Assembly: GCA_022496185.1 (NCBI GenBank)
Contig: WTXG01000294.1
Coordinates: forward strand, 1 to 42,281
Origin: Multifurca ochricompacta
Taxonomy: Eukaryota > Basidiomycota > Agaricomycetes > Russulales > Russulaceae
Direction: 5' to 3'
Length of the DNA: 42,281 nucleotides
Position numbers and translations under genes: made by a program
Shown: positions 1 through 10,105 of the stretch, piece after piece
How the letters are laid out: each line of letters starts with the position of its first letter
Numbering within the stretch: position 1 is the stretch's first letter
The notes under the pieces: generated by a model
The model's input: only the letters and a program-made list of their open reading frames with translations
The model's database searches: none
Told to the model about the DNA's origin: nothing

Positions 1-254
1 GTCCTGTAGTAACCCAAGAGTGTTGGCTATCTGAGTATCGGATACAATACCAAACTCTTTTCTCGTTGTCGTATTCTACTGGTTGGTATCTTCCGTCGTG
101 ATAGACATAGTATCCAAACTCGGACTCAAAATCTTTCCAGGTGGCAGAGCCAAGTACTTGCTGTGAAAGATTATTTTCATCTCTTCGTTCAATGAGTTCT
201 TCTCGAAATAGGGTCTGACTGCGGCTGGAAGCCACGATGGAGACTCGACTTGAT
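1..254 (-). pseudogene. gypsy gag N-terminal region, truncated by window edge (copy 1)
   Basis: On the minus strand this is nearly the same sequence as the gag start of the full-length gypsy element at about 16785-17029. It encodes the same segment, with residues FESEFGYYVYHD and a WYCIRYSDS motif. At the point where the full-length copy has a TGA stop (16798-16800), this copy reads CAA (23-25) and stays open. The segment sits just inside a 5' LTR (255-842) and a primer-binding site (243-253), so the rest of this copy must lie left of the window. I see no ATG between the primer-binding site and the conserved frame; the position is GTG in both copies. Confidence 0.8.
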
Positions 255-842
255 GTTACATCTGGTGCAGGACGTTCCACATGACTTGTGTGACAGTTGG
301 TCTGCGAATTCAGGTAAGGAACCAATAAGGCTCCTTGGAGTTCAGGGTGAAGTGAGTCAAAGTCAGAAGGGCTGTCCCTTAAGACAATGTTAGCGGAAAG
401 TGCCAAAAGCACTGAGACGATGAGTTAGGATTCAAAGGGGATGTCCAGAAGACAGGCACTGATGTATTCAATAAGTCAAGTCTGAGGTCTACAAGGTAGA
501 TACAGTGGACTTATATACATAAGTAAATGGGCATCTACGAGATAAGGATAATGAGGTCAGGTGGGCCCAAATATATGAAAGTGGAGGGCGTAAAGCCTAG
601 CTTCTGATAGGGTATTAAGTAAGTGTCTGGTCATAAAGATAAAGGGATAAGAGATAACAAGATAAGCGTCAAGCATGGGCAAACAACGAGTCAACAAGTA
701 CAACGGAGGTCACAGGGATGGGAGGAGAGCACATGATGGATCCCAGGATGGGATGTAATCATGAAGTGTAGGGTGGGTGGTAAAGAGGGGTTGTCGTTGG
801 GAAGAGTGAAGAAAACGGGGTTGCTCAGCAGGGATTGTAACA
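255..842 (-). repeat. gypsy LTR (5' LTR of minus-oriented copy 1)
   Basis: The sequence starts TGTTAC and ends TGTAACA. It matches along its length the LTRs at 9496-10074 and 17030-17608, including the TATATAAG box and the AAGTCAAGTCT stretch in the presumed R region. It is directly followed at 843 by 31 bp of internal sequence belonging to another, oppositely oriented copy. Confidence 0.85.
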
Positions 843-873
843 CTGGGTCTGCTAGAACCAGAAGAGGGGGTGA
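843..873 (+). other. polypurine tract remnant of a plus-oriented gypsy copy
   Basis: The stretch contains AACCAGAAGAGGGGGTGA directly before an LTR. This is the same sequence, inverted, that borders the 3' LTR of the full-length element at 10075-10099. It shows that the LTR at 874-1450 is the 3' LTR of a plus-oriented copy, into which the minus-oriented copy inserted 31 bp from the LTR. Confidence 0.7.
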
Positions 874-1450
874 TGTTACAACCTCCGCCGAGTAGCCCTC
901 TTTTCTTCACTCTCCCCAGTACAGACCCCACTTTACCACCTACATTGCACTTCCTGATCACGTCTCCATCCTGGGACCCGTCACGTGCCTTGCTCCCTTC
1001 CCCATGATTGTATTTATCTCTGTTGACGCTGTGTTTGTCTATGATTGTCACTTATCTTCTTATCTTATGACTGGACACTTACTTAGTTCCCTATCAGAAG
1101 CTAGGCTTTACGCCATCCGCTTTCGTATATTTGGGCCCACCTGACTCTACGTTTCTTATCTCTTAGACACCCACTCAATTACGTATATAAGTCTGCTGTA
1201 GCTACACTGTAGACTTCAGACTCAACTTATTGAATACATTGGTGCTTGTCTTCTGGACATCCCCTTTGATCTCTGACTCGTTCATCTCAGTGCTTTGGGC
1301 ACTTATCCGCTTAACATCATCTTAGGGAGCAGCCCCTCTGACTTTGACTCCTCCCACCTGAACTCCAAGAGGCCTTATTGGTTTCTTATCCGATTGCAGA
1401 CAACACGCTGTCACACAAGTCGTGTGGAACGTCCTGCACCGGATGTAACA
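874..1450 (+). repeat. gypsy LTR (3' LTR of a plus-oriented copy)
   Basis: The 577-bp sequence is the reverse complement of the LTR at 255-842, with TGTTAC and TGTAACA ends and a TATATAAG box near 1184-1191. It lies head to head with 255-842, separated by only 31 bp. Confidence 0.85.
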
Positions 1451-1467
1451 TCTACCTATTGATGAAT

Positions 1468-1511
1468 GCTGTCACACAAGTCATGTGGAACGTCCCACAC
1501 TGGATGTAACA
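1468..1511 (+). repeat. terminal 44-bp fragment of the same gypsy LTR
   Basis: The segment ending GGATGTAACA repeats the last 44 bp of the LTR at 874-1450 with a few substitutions. It is probably the end of an older LTR interrupted by the younger copy. Confidence 0.65.
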
Positions 1512-1665
1512 AAAGGCCAACCTCTTCTGCCTATGCCTTGCACTAAGCAAGTGCTTTTTCTTCTTCACCACAGCCTTGAATGAGTTTTTTCTGAGCACTC
1601 TCCTGACTGTTTCTGAGGAGACTGGAGTGGGGATGATGGTATTGATGTAATTGGTGGCCTGGACA
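1512..1665 (-). pseudogene. Tc1/mariner-type transposase fragment (helix-turn-helix part)
   Basis: On the minus strand a 51-codon stretch is open throughout. It carries the signature of the second DNA-binding helix-turn-helix of Tc1-like transposases: a PVSSETVRRVL segment, then a Lys run (KKKK) and LLSARHRQKRLAF. The catalytic DDE part would lie at lower coordinates and is replaced by gypsy LTR sequence; the upstream part is cut off by the MITE starting at 1666. It is therefore an internal scrap. Family assignment rests on recalled motif similarity. Confidence 0.65.
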
Positions 1666-2112
1666 TAGGGCCTAGCATGAGTGCACTCATGAGTTACCTG
1701 GATCCAAACTTGTGGGTATTTAGATTAGATAATCCCATACTTGGATCTGCACAAGTATGTTCCCACAGATCACCTGGAGCCATGAGTCCTATACTCACAT
1801 GGATCCAAGTACTTGTGGGTATACTCATAGGTTTACTTGTAAGGTTTGAGGCAGCCAGAGCTCTTCATCTCACATACACAGAAAGAATATATATATTACT
1901 ACACTCCCACAAAGTTTCAAGTCAGATCATGCATCCATCCAAAATAAAACAAGAATCAGTTACAATATCTATAGAAATGTGAAAAAACATGAAAAAATGT
2001 GAAGTGTGGGGCATGCCAATTGGACCATGCATTGCCTTCCTATCTAGGAAGGTAGGCTTAAGAATGCATGCATCAGCATGCATCAGTACAGAGATGCTGG
2101 GATCATGCCTAA

Positions 2113-2460
2113 TTGATAAGATCAAAAATGCATTCACAATTAATTAGATACTTAGGATATACATCTAAGTGATAAGATCAAAAATGTGATCACAGTTAAT
2201 TAGATACTTAGGATATACATCTAATACAAGTGATAAGATCAAAAATGTGTTCACAATTAATTAGATACTTGGGATGTACATCTAAGTGATAAGATCAAAA
2301 ATGCATTCACAACTAATTAGATACTTAGGACATACATCTAAGTGATAAGATCAAAAATGCATTCACAATTAATTAGATACTTAAGATATACATCTAAGAT
2401 AATACAAGTGATAAGATCAAAATGCATTCACAATTAATTAGATACAAGTGATAAAATCAA
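2113..2460. repeat. minisatellite, about 56-bp unit, 6-6.5 copies
   Basis: The unit starts GTGATAAGATCAAAAATG, runs through AATTAATTAGATACTTAG and ends ATACATCTA. Copies differ by scattered substitutions, and short ATACA insertions separate some units. A single related unit occurs at 11926-11963 in the other MITE, so the array probably expanded inside this element. Confidence 0.85.
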
Positions 2461-2507
2461 TTCTGCATAACCCTATATATAATATATTGTGTGTCTTTAC
2501 TAGTGAG

Positions 2508-2583
2508 GCTGGGTGGCTTAGTGGTTAGAGCACTGGACTGAGCTTGTTCCTGGAGGCCTTAGGTTCAATCCATGTTTCAGCCA
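2508..2583 (+). other. tRNA-like sequence, possible SINE head or tRNA relic
   Basis: The 76-nt segment has an A-box-like TGGCTTAGTGG (2514-2524) and a B box GGTTCAATCC (2562-2571). An acceptor-like stem pairs GCTGGGT with the 3' TTTCAGC using two G-T pairs, and a D stem pairs GCTT with GAGC. The sequence ends in CCA. The anticodon and T stems pair poorly and no anticodon can be assigned with confidence. It is followed about 27 bp later by an A-rich tract (2611-2625), as in tRNA-derived SINEs. It lies inside the MITE. Confidence 0.35.
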
Positions 2584-2758
2584 TTTCTGTTCTAGCTTGA
2601 GGAGCCTAGTAAAAAAATAATTTTATATAATAATATTCCCATGAGTATTCTGCAAGTACCTGTGTGGGTACCTGGGGTGCCAAAATCAATACCCGGATCC
2701 ACATGAATATTTTCCCACAGATCACCTGGATCCGTGAGTATCAATACCCACAAGTTTT

Positions 2759-3264
2759 TGTCAAACAATCATGCTGCTGGTTATACTAACTGTGGTTAGT
2801 AGCGGTTAGGCTAGAAAGACAAGTATACTTCAGAGATTGAAGAAACTCTGTATTACTATTCTACTGACCTAGAAAGACAAGTATCTACAAGAGACGGTTA
2901 GTCAAAGGTATGGTAGAAAGTATAGTAGAACTTACACTTCAGAGGTTGAAGAAACTCTGAAGTGAAGAGACGAAACAGACACCCTTATATACCCATAGGG
3001 GCCAGGGGAAATGGTCTGTGCGCACTGGGAATAAGTCCACAAGTGCCGGACAATAAACAGAGAGGGATAAAGGCCATTGGCCAAAGAGATATCACATGCT
3101 TACTGCGCATTACTAAGTCCATCACTAATCAGCTGAGTAAGGTGAGAAAGAATGTAATAAAGATATAGTAAAAAGTCCGATACTCCGGAACTAATCTAAT
3201 CTAATCTACAGCTGAAGCGATCCTTAGATGCCTGAAGCATCTCCAGACACATCCTGTGTCAACA
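2759..3264 (-). repeat. copia 3' LTR
   Basis: The 506-bp LTR carries a TATATAAG box (minus strand, about 2984-2991) and an internal duplication of the CTTCAGAG(A/G)TTGAAGAAACTCT motif. It matches 8749-9251 with few differences, suggesting fairly recent insertion. Confidence 0.9.
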
Positions 3265-3539
3265 TCCCTCCATGGTGAAGGCATCGATCATTAGATGGAA
3301 TGAATTGAATGAGCACACTGCTGTTCACAATTGAACGAACATGTCGCCAGCCAGAGATCCAACTTCTCTAACTCTTTGTGAGCTTTGCATACAAGTTGTA
3401 GATTCGCTTATGCAAGTCTACACACCTCTTGCGTCACTCTCGAGGTCGAGAACGTGCTCATGTGCATGGTGGGAAAGTGAGACTGGTGTACAAAGTCTCC
3501 AGATTCCAGCTCTTCATTCCAGCACTAGTCCAAATCCAG

Positions 3540-5189
3540 TTACCATGTGATCAAAAGATGATCTAGGCAGGACTTTGTAAGGCCATCTGCTAGCATCTCT
3601 CCAGTGGGAGTTCGCACCAAGTCTATCTGGTGTGATTCTACATACTCCCTAATGGCATGGTACTTTATTGGTATGTGCTTTGATCGCCTTCCTGTGACAG
3701 GGTTTAATGCAAGATCTACTGCACCCTTATTGTCACAATGCAGTTGTATGGGTGAACTAACTTCATATCCCAGTTCCTGCATAAAGTCCTATACCACGCT
3801 GCCTGATTTGAAGCCTCAGCAGGCTCATATACTCGGCTTCAGTGGTGGACTGTGCTACTGTCTTCTGTTTCCTGGAACACCAACTAATGGCTCCATTAGC
3901 AAGGAAAAAGACATAGCCTGAGGTGGAGTGGCGGTCCTCTTGATCTCCCCATGAGGAGTCCGCAAAGCCATGAAGGCCAACTTCACCATTCCCTCCAGAA
4001 TAGCGCAACTTGTAGTCTTTTGTAGCATTTAGATAGGCTAAGACATACTTTGCTAGTCGCATGTGCTGCTGGGAAGGGTTGGAAGCAAATTGGCTAAGGC
4101 GTGCAACAGCAAAACTAATGTCAGGTCTGCTTCCAATCTGCACCCAAAGCAGAGACCCCATTAACTGCTGATACCTCTTAATATCAGAGGTAGATGCCTG
4201 GTCTTCAAACTTGACCAAATGAACATCCACGCCAGAGGGTAGAGGAGTATATACTGGGTTGGAATCCCCCATTCCAAACCTCTCAACTATTGAGGATACA
4301 TAGGCTGTCTGGTCGATATCCAGTGTCTTGTTAGGACGATCCCTGGTGATGTTAACTCCAAGGTAGGACTGGATTTCGCCAAGATCGGTCATCTCATATC
4401 GGCTAGATAGAGAGTCCTTCAGCCATTGAATCTTCTTAGTGGAGGACCCAAGTATAGTGATGTCATCAACATATAAAATGACGAAAAGTGAACCATCCCC
4501 CTCTTGGTGATGATACACATATACTCCTGCATCAGAGTACGTCCGAGTAAAGCTCAGTTCATTGAGAACTGCATGGAATTGTAAGTTCCATGCTCGGGAA
4601 GCTTGTTTGAGGCCATACAGAGCCTTCTGTAGCCTACAAACTTTGGACTCTTGTCCAGCAACGACGAAACCAATAGGTTGCTCCATATAAATCTCCTCAT
4701 CCAGATCGCCATGTAGGAATGCCGATTTGACATCCATCTGGTGGATTTCCCAATCCTCAAGCGCGGCCAACGCTAATAACAGTCTAAGAGACTCAAATCT
4801 GGCGACTGGGGAGAAGGTTTCATCGAAGTCCACCCCCTCTATTTGGGTGAACCCTTTTGCTACAAGCCTAGCACGAAAGCGTCCATCTGCTTTCAATTTA
4901 AAGACCCACTTGGACTTTACAGCCTTTCTACCTTCAGGAAGGTCTTCAAGGCGCCACACTTTAAGTTTTTCTAAGGCATCAATTTCATATTGACATGCCT
5001 CAAGCCAATCACTGGCATTATCAGACTCCATTGCTTCTTTAAATGTAAGGGATCCCTATAAGGCGATCCTGCAGCATTAAGTAGATCCATCTGACCAAGT
5101 CTGGAAGAACCTTGCACAAACTCTGCATTATCCTCGTTGTAGAAGCGAGGATTCAGACGACGATTGCGATTGGGACGTGCAGTATCCAA
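3540..5189 (-). pseudogene. copia reverse transcriptase and RNase H
   Basis: The main open frame (3763-5031, 422 codons) begins in the RT N-terminal region, with KSKWVFKLKADG and ARLVAKGFTQ. It contains QMDVKSAFLHGDL, the LYGLKQASRAW motif and the YVDD catalytic box. It continues into RNase H with FADSSWGDQEDRHSTSG and the AEAEYM-like TTEAEYM. A frameshift near 3770-3785 moves the rest of RNase H (LHCDNKGAVDLA, then RSKHIPIKYH) into the next frame at 3540-3782. The piece upstream of 5031 is also frame-shifted. The RT core looks undamaged, so decay is probably recent. Confidence 0.92.
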
Positions 5190-5199
5190 GTCTAAATCT

Positions 5200-6707
5200 T
5201 CTTGGATTGCCCTATCTCGTCGCTCAGAGCGTGGACTTGTCCTCTGAAAATTGGTTGAGGAATTCTGTCTGCAATCCTTTGTGATTTTCTGATTGCCTTG
5301 GTTCTTTTGGAGGGGAGGATGGTTCCATGATTTGCGATGGAGGGGTCTGATATATAGTCTGAGGGTGTGTGGTGTCTACATTGCGTGTGGGTGTGGTAGG
5401 CTGTGGTGCTAATTGAGGAGGTACGATGTCCTCCTGTTCCTCTTCTAGGTCTTCCTCATCTTGAGGAGCCTCAGGAACATGTGTAGCTGTTGCTGGTGGT
5501 GGCTGGACTTGGCCACCAGGTAAAGTAAATGAGCCACCTTCTGTAGGTTGCTCTATGGTTTGTCTGCTCTGTTGTCCTTATCAGAGCGGGATGGGAAGGA
5601 TCTCTCATCAAATGTAACATCTCGTGAAAAGATGAGAGACCGGGTACGACTATCCCAAAGTGTATAGCCTTTAGAAGTAGGCTCATACCCGACAAAGACG
5701 GCTTCCCTGGCTTTGGGATCTAGTTTACGCCGCTTGCCCTCTGGAACATGATAATAGGCTTTGCAACCAAAGACCTTAAAGTACGAGACATCTGGTTTGT
5801 TCCCAACCAGAAGCTCAAGCGGAGTCTTCCACTTATTAGAACGGATGGGAGTTCTGTTATATATATGACATGCTGTCTCACAGCACACTCCCAGAAACCA
5901 AGAGACAGGCCAGCATCGTGCAGCATGCTAGTGCCTTTTTCCATAATGGTTCTATTGAATCTCTCAGCTCTTCCATTCTGTTGTGGACTATACGGCATCG
6001 TAAGTTTATGCTCTATGCCATAATCTTCAAGCGTTGCCTTCAGCGCCTTGTTCACATACTCGCCACCACGATCTGTATGAAGACACTTGATTTTATGATT
6101 GAATTTATTTTCAGTAGTGTCTTCAGTTTATTAAAAACTGGTGTAAACAGATCTTTTGACTTCATTGGAACGATTAAGCATATCTGCTAAAGTCATCCAA
6201 GAAGGTGGCAAAGTATAGATTCCCTTGTATTGAACTGCACTGCAAGGGACCTACAAGATCACTATGAAGGATCTCAAGGGGGGCTGATGCACGCTTTGAA
6301 GATGGGGGAAATGGAAGCGATGGGACTTGCCCATTTCACAGCCATAACACGGCTTGTCTTCCACTTGGCTATTATTTATTTTGAGGCCTTTTACCGCCTC
6401 AGGAGCATATCTTTTAGGGCTTCTTTAGACATGTGGCCCATTCTTTGATGCCAGATTTCTAGTGAGGCAGATGCAGTTGTATGGATACTATTAGGACGTG
6501 TTTGCCTAGTACCCAATACAATTTGCCAAACTTCCATGCTTCCACTATAATGTTATCGCCATATTTTATTGTTGCCTTCTTATTATCAAAGAACACAGTT
6601 GCCCCTTTTTCTACTAGGGCACTGGCGGAGAGTATTTTATGTCCTCCAGGCAAGTGGAGCACATTGCTCAGTTCCAAGTCATAACCTCGATCAGTCCTGA
6701 TGACCAC
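5200..6707 (-). pseudogene. copia integrase with GAG-pre-integrase domain
   Basis: The minus strand encodes, in several frames, the pre-integrase zinc-binding part (WHQRMGHMSKEAL near 6400-6450) and the integrase core ending TMPYSPQQNGRAERFNRT (5980-6020). A C-terminal segment carries FKVFGCKAYYHVP and VFVGYEPTSKGY (5650-5790). Frame changes occur near 5890 and in 6056-6460. The remainder (5200-5550) is a Pro/Glu-rich linker leading to reverse transcriptase. Confidence 0.85.
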
Positions 6708-6730
6708 AGTGCCAACTCCATTTGTTTTGA

Positions 6731-7893
6731 CTATGGAGTTGTGCCTAGTGATACTTCATGGGTGCTGTCGACTTTATATGTATCAAAGTCTTCAAGGTTG
6801 GGACTGAAATGAGCCGTTGCTCCACTATCAAGCATCCAATAATCTGAGTTGATGTCCAGATTATAGGTGTGAACATAAAGGCGAATGCGAGGTGCTTCAT
6901 GCACCTCCTCTATTTTGCCACTACCATTAACTACGGTGGCTATAGTATTTACATGTTGGGCCTCAGCCCTCTTCTTGTTCCCTGCCTTGCCCTTTTTGGC
7001 ATTCTCCAGGTCCTTCTTCTTCTTTGCGCAAGCGTTGGACTTGTGTCCAGGCTTTTGGCAATAGAAGCAGACCACCCCTTGTGAACCAGGGGCAGCAGCG
7101 GGAAGTGGTGATAAATTTGTAGGTTTTTTAGATTTGACAGGTGCAGCCTTTGACAGGACTGCACTACCACTTCCCGATGGACCAGCCAGACGACTTTCCT
7201 CATTTAAGAACCTCTGCACAAGGTCTGAGGAGAAAGTCGCTCCGGATCGCCAGAGGCAGTATGGAGCCGGCAATGGCACTGTAGGAGTCAGGGAGAGCTT
7301 CAATAAAATGAAGCTCATCTGGAGGTCATTGACCTCCATCCCGTTCTCCCTAAGGGTACTCCTGGCATCCAGAACTCTTTGTAATTGAGTTCTGAATGTC
7401 TGTCCTTCATCAAGACGGAAGGACACCAGGGCAAGCCACAAATTATATGTGGCCATGCTACCTACAGACCATAAAGCCGTTCCAACTTATTATACTTCTC
7501 AAAAAGAGAAGGATAATCGGCATCAGAGGTTACTTGAGAGTAAACCTCCTGGGTTACATTAAGGTACAAAAGACCTATTAGCATTTCCTCCTCACCCATC
7601 CATTCCCTAAGGATGGGATCGATAACCTCCTTTTGCATTTTCTCCTTTTCCTCCTTGTCCTCTGGGAGGAGCGGCATATCAGGGTAGGCAGTGATAATGT
7701 GCCTCCTGAGCCCATTCATCCTCAAGAGGGCGTTGAAATTGGCAGACCAAACTTGCCAGTTGGAGCCATCAAGGCGTTCCATCTTGGAGGAGGGAGGGAA
7801 GACGATTGAGGACGGCATTGTGAGATGTAATAAGTGTTCCTGGTTCCAAGGAGCAGTTAGAACCAGTGCCCAGGTCTCGCTTAAGAGTGCCAC
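6731..7893 (-). pseudogene. copia gag and aspartic protease
   Basis: The gag N-terminal part (7462-7893) has the copia-gag pattern KMERLDGSNWQVW. It breaks near 7458 by a one-base frame change and resumes as TYNLWLALVSFRLDEG (from 7456). A CCHC zinc knuckle, CFYCQKPGHKSNAC (about 7022-7063 on the minus strand), marks the nucleocapsid, and DSGATAHF (about 6808-6831) is the aspartic protease active site. The start codon is uncertain; the ATG at 7818 that opens MPSSIVFPP is a good alternative to 7893. Confidence 0.85.
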
Positions 7894-8736
7894 CCCATAC
7901 TGTGGCGCTATGCTTCAGAACCTAAAAAGGTCCTGCCTTTGTTGTGCGACTTTCTAGGTATAGTAAAGCTGTCTAGCGCAATCTTGTAACTAGACATAAG
8001 CTCTGGTAGACTAGCCAGAGTGTCTAGTGTAACAAGACTGGGAGTCATGTCATGGAGGAGCCAACCGCAAGTTCCATTAGAGACAAAGGGTGTATAGCCC
8101 TTCCTCTAATGCTGGTGGTGGAGTCCATGATTAAGCCCTAGATGATTGGGGCCATGACTAAGTAGATGTCAGTCTGTCTCTGGTAGGGCGTGGTTACCCT
8201 ACAAAGGCAACGGATACTTATGCCCAGAGATGAAGACTATATCTACTATGTATAGACTATAGTAGTGCAGCCTACTTGTATCGAGCCCAAGCGTCATGGG
8301 AGTGACTACCCATGCCTTGTTCTAGACCCTAAACTCCACATGCGGGTCGCTAAACCGGCTTACAGATAGAGCCAAGCATTGACTGGACTTAAAGCCACAA
8401 GCTTCTGGCTATAGGCCTACTAAGACTATCTATGGGACAAAACCCAGCTACAACTATGAAATTACTAATACCTAGTGCGCACTCAAGGAGCTCAAGATGT
8501 TTCACCCGCTTAGGGTCCCTCATCATCTTTTGCAAGAACCCCGAAGGGCTAGCCAAACAGTTCAGGATGAGCAGTAAACTGCGTCATCCTGTGGGGTGTT
8601 AAGGTGCACAGACAGTAAATAGGAAAGCTCACTGGAAGAAGCTGGTGGGAAAGACTTTGAAGCTTTTGTGAGCTTGGTGTGCAAGAGCGAGTTGGGCTGT
8701 AATGAACAAAGGGAATTACAGATCAGTATGAGCGCA
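7894..8736 (-). other. copia 5' untranslated leader
   Basis: About 840 bp lie between the primer-binding site and gag. No open frame with recognisable content is seen. A GTCTAG(C/T)G motif recurs around 7970-8030. Confidence 0.6.
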
Positions 8737-8748
8737 GGGCCCATAACC
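8737..8748 (-). other. copia primer-binding site (initiator tRNA-Met anticodon-arm type)
   Basis: Immediately inside the 5' LTR the minus strand reads GGTTATGGGCCC. It is complementary to the GGGCCCAUAACC stretch around the anticodon of eukaryotic initiator tRNA-Met, and it matches, from memory, the site used by Drosophila copia, which is primed by a half-tRNA. Confidence 0.8.
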
Positions 8749-9251
8749 TGTCAAACAATCATGCTGCTGGTTATACTGACTGTGGTTAGTAGCGGTTAGG
8801 CTAGAAAGACAAGTATACTTCAGAGGTTGAAGAACTCTATATTACTATCTACTGACCTAGAAAGACAAGTATCTACAAGAGACGGTTAGTCAAAGGTAGT
8901 AGAAAGTATAGTAAGAACTTACACTTCAGAGGTTGAAGAAACTCTGAAGTGGAAGAGACGAAACAGACACCCTTATATACCCATGGGGCCAGGGGAAATG
9001 GTCTGTGCGCACTGGGAATAAGTCCACAAGTGCCGGACAATAAACAGAGAGGGATAAAGGCCATTGGCCAAAGAGATATCATGTGCTTACTGCGCATTAC
9101 TAAGGACATCACTAATCAGCTGAGTAAGGTGAGAAAGAAAGTAATAAAGATATTGTAAAAAGTCCGAACTCCGGAACCTAATCTAATCTTATCTACAGCT
9201 AAAGCGATCCTCAGATGCCTGAAGCATCTCCAGACACATCCTGTGTCAACA
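8749..9251 (-). repeat. copia 5' LTR
   Basis: The 503-bp LTR is near-identical to 2759-3264, with a TATATAAG box on the minus strand (about 8972-8979). It is bounded inside by the primer-binding site and outside by GCTTC. Confidence 0.9.
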
Positions 9252-9410
9252 GCTTCTCACCCTTGTCCTTGAGCTGTTTGCTTCATGTCCTTGCACTTTC
9301 ACCCTCACTCTCACTTCTTGCCCCACTTCCAAATCATCCCCTCTGCATACAACCCACTGTCCAGGCAGTTGACAGTGAGTTGTAACAGGTATGAAAACCC
9401 TTGCTGATCC
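9252..9410. other. short unassigned spacer with a 13-bp hairpin
   Basis: No gene is seen. An inverted repeat ACAACCCACTGTC (9349-9361) / GACAGTGAGTTGT (9371-9383) has one mismatch and a 9-nt loop. Confidence 0.6.
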
Positions 9411-9495
9411 CTACCCACAGGGGCCAGGGGAAGTGGTCTGTGCACACTGGGAATAAGTCCACAAGTGCCAGACAATAAACAGTGAGGGACTAAGG
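9411..9495 (-). repeat. copia-family LTR, left part (split by gypsy)
   Basis: The block from CCACAGGGGCCAGGGG through GACAATAAACAG matches the middle of the copia LTRs. The sequence then stops at TAAGG and resumes at 17609 after the gypsy element. Its outer part is missing, so this LTR was already truncated or diverged. Confidence 0.8.
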
Positions 9496-10074
9496 TGTTA
9501 TGTCTGGTGTGGGACGTTCCACATGATTTGTGTGACAGTGCAGTTCGTGGGTTCAGATAAGGGACCAACTAGATCCCTTGGAGTGAAGTATGACAAGTCA
9601 AAGTCAAAGAGGCTGTACTCTAAGATGATGGTAAGCAGGAAGTGCCAGAAGCACTGAGACAACTGAGTCCTTAAGGAGCAAAGGGAAGTCCAAAAGACAA
9701 GCACCGATGTATTCAATAAGTCAAGTCTGAGGTCTACATTGTAGTCTACAGAGGGCTTATATACATAAAGAGGTGAGCGTCTATAGATAAAGATCACAGA
9801 GTCAAGTGGGCCTGAATATCTGGAAGCAGAGGGCGTAAAGCTTAGCTTCTACTGATAGGGAATTAAGCAAGTGTCCGGTCATACAATAAGAAGATAAGTG
9901 ATAAGCAAAGATAACGCTGAACAAACATAAGTAAACGGAGGGGTCACGGGGATGGACAAAGAGCATGTGATGGGTCCCATGATGGAGATGTAATCTGGTA
10001 GTGGAGAGTGGGTGGCAGGGAAGGGTCGTCGTTGGGTAGGAAAAAGAAGACAGGAAGAGACAGGGTTTGTAACA
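9496..10074 (-). repeat. gypsy 3' LTR
   Basis: The sequence starts TGTTATGTCT and ends TTTGTAACA on the plus strand. It matches 17030-17608 closely, with differences enriched in C/T and G/A changes. Confidence 0.92.
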
Positions 10075-10099
10075 TCACCCCCTCTTCTGGTTCTAGCAG
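10075..10099 (-). other. gypsy polypurine tract
   Basis: The minus strand reads CCAGAAGAGGGGGTGA directly against the 3' LTR, the expected plus-strand primer for reverse transcription. The same tract is preserved at 858-873. Confidence 0.75.
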
Positions 10100-10105
10100 T
10101 CCTGG

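Larger units (their letters stand above)
1666..2758. mobile_element. hAT-like MITE, right end truncated by the copia element
   Basis: The left end starts TAGGGCCTAGCATGAGTGCA, a TAGGG terminus typical of hAT elements, and it interrupts the Tc1 transposase frame. Inverted subterminal motifs (ACTTGTGGGTAT on the left, ATACCCACAAGT at 2744-2755) and CACCTGGATCC-type repeats occur at both ends. The last roughly 40 bp expected at the right are missing where the copia LTR begins. No transposase is encoded. It shares internal blocks with the MITE at 11307-12755, for example the CTTCCTAT(C/T)(A/T)AGGAAGGT segment and the AATTAATTAGATAC segment. Confidence 0.6.
2759..9251 (-). mobile_element. Ty1/copia LTR retrotransposon, full length but coding-defective
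   Basis: Two similar LTRs of about 505 bp (2759-3264 and 8749-9251, TGTCAAAC to GTCAACA) flank gag, protease, integrase, reverse transcriptase and RNase H in copia order on the minus strand. A polypurine stretch lies beside the 3' LTR (3265-3280; CATGGAGGGA on the minus strand), and a copia-type primer-binding site lies at 8737-8748. The reading frame is broken by several frameshifts. The 5-bp flanks differ (GTTTT on the left, GCTTC on the right), so no target duplication is visible. Confidence 0.93.

Noticed and set aside
2113..2460. CRISPR-like array
   Set aside because: Units are contiguous, diverged and have no spacers. The genome is eukaryotic; it is a minisatellite.
8731..8750. fragment of an initiator tRNA gene
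   Set aside because: Only the 12-nt complement next to the LTR matches, so it is a primer-binding site.
9252..9410. continuation of the Tc1/mariner transposase or of the truncated MITE beyond the copia element
   Set aside because: No matching motif is found on either strand, and the order would be wrong for a catalytic part.
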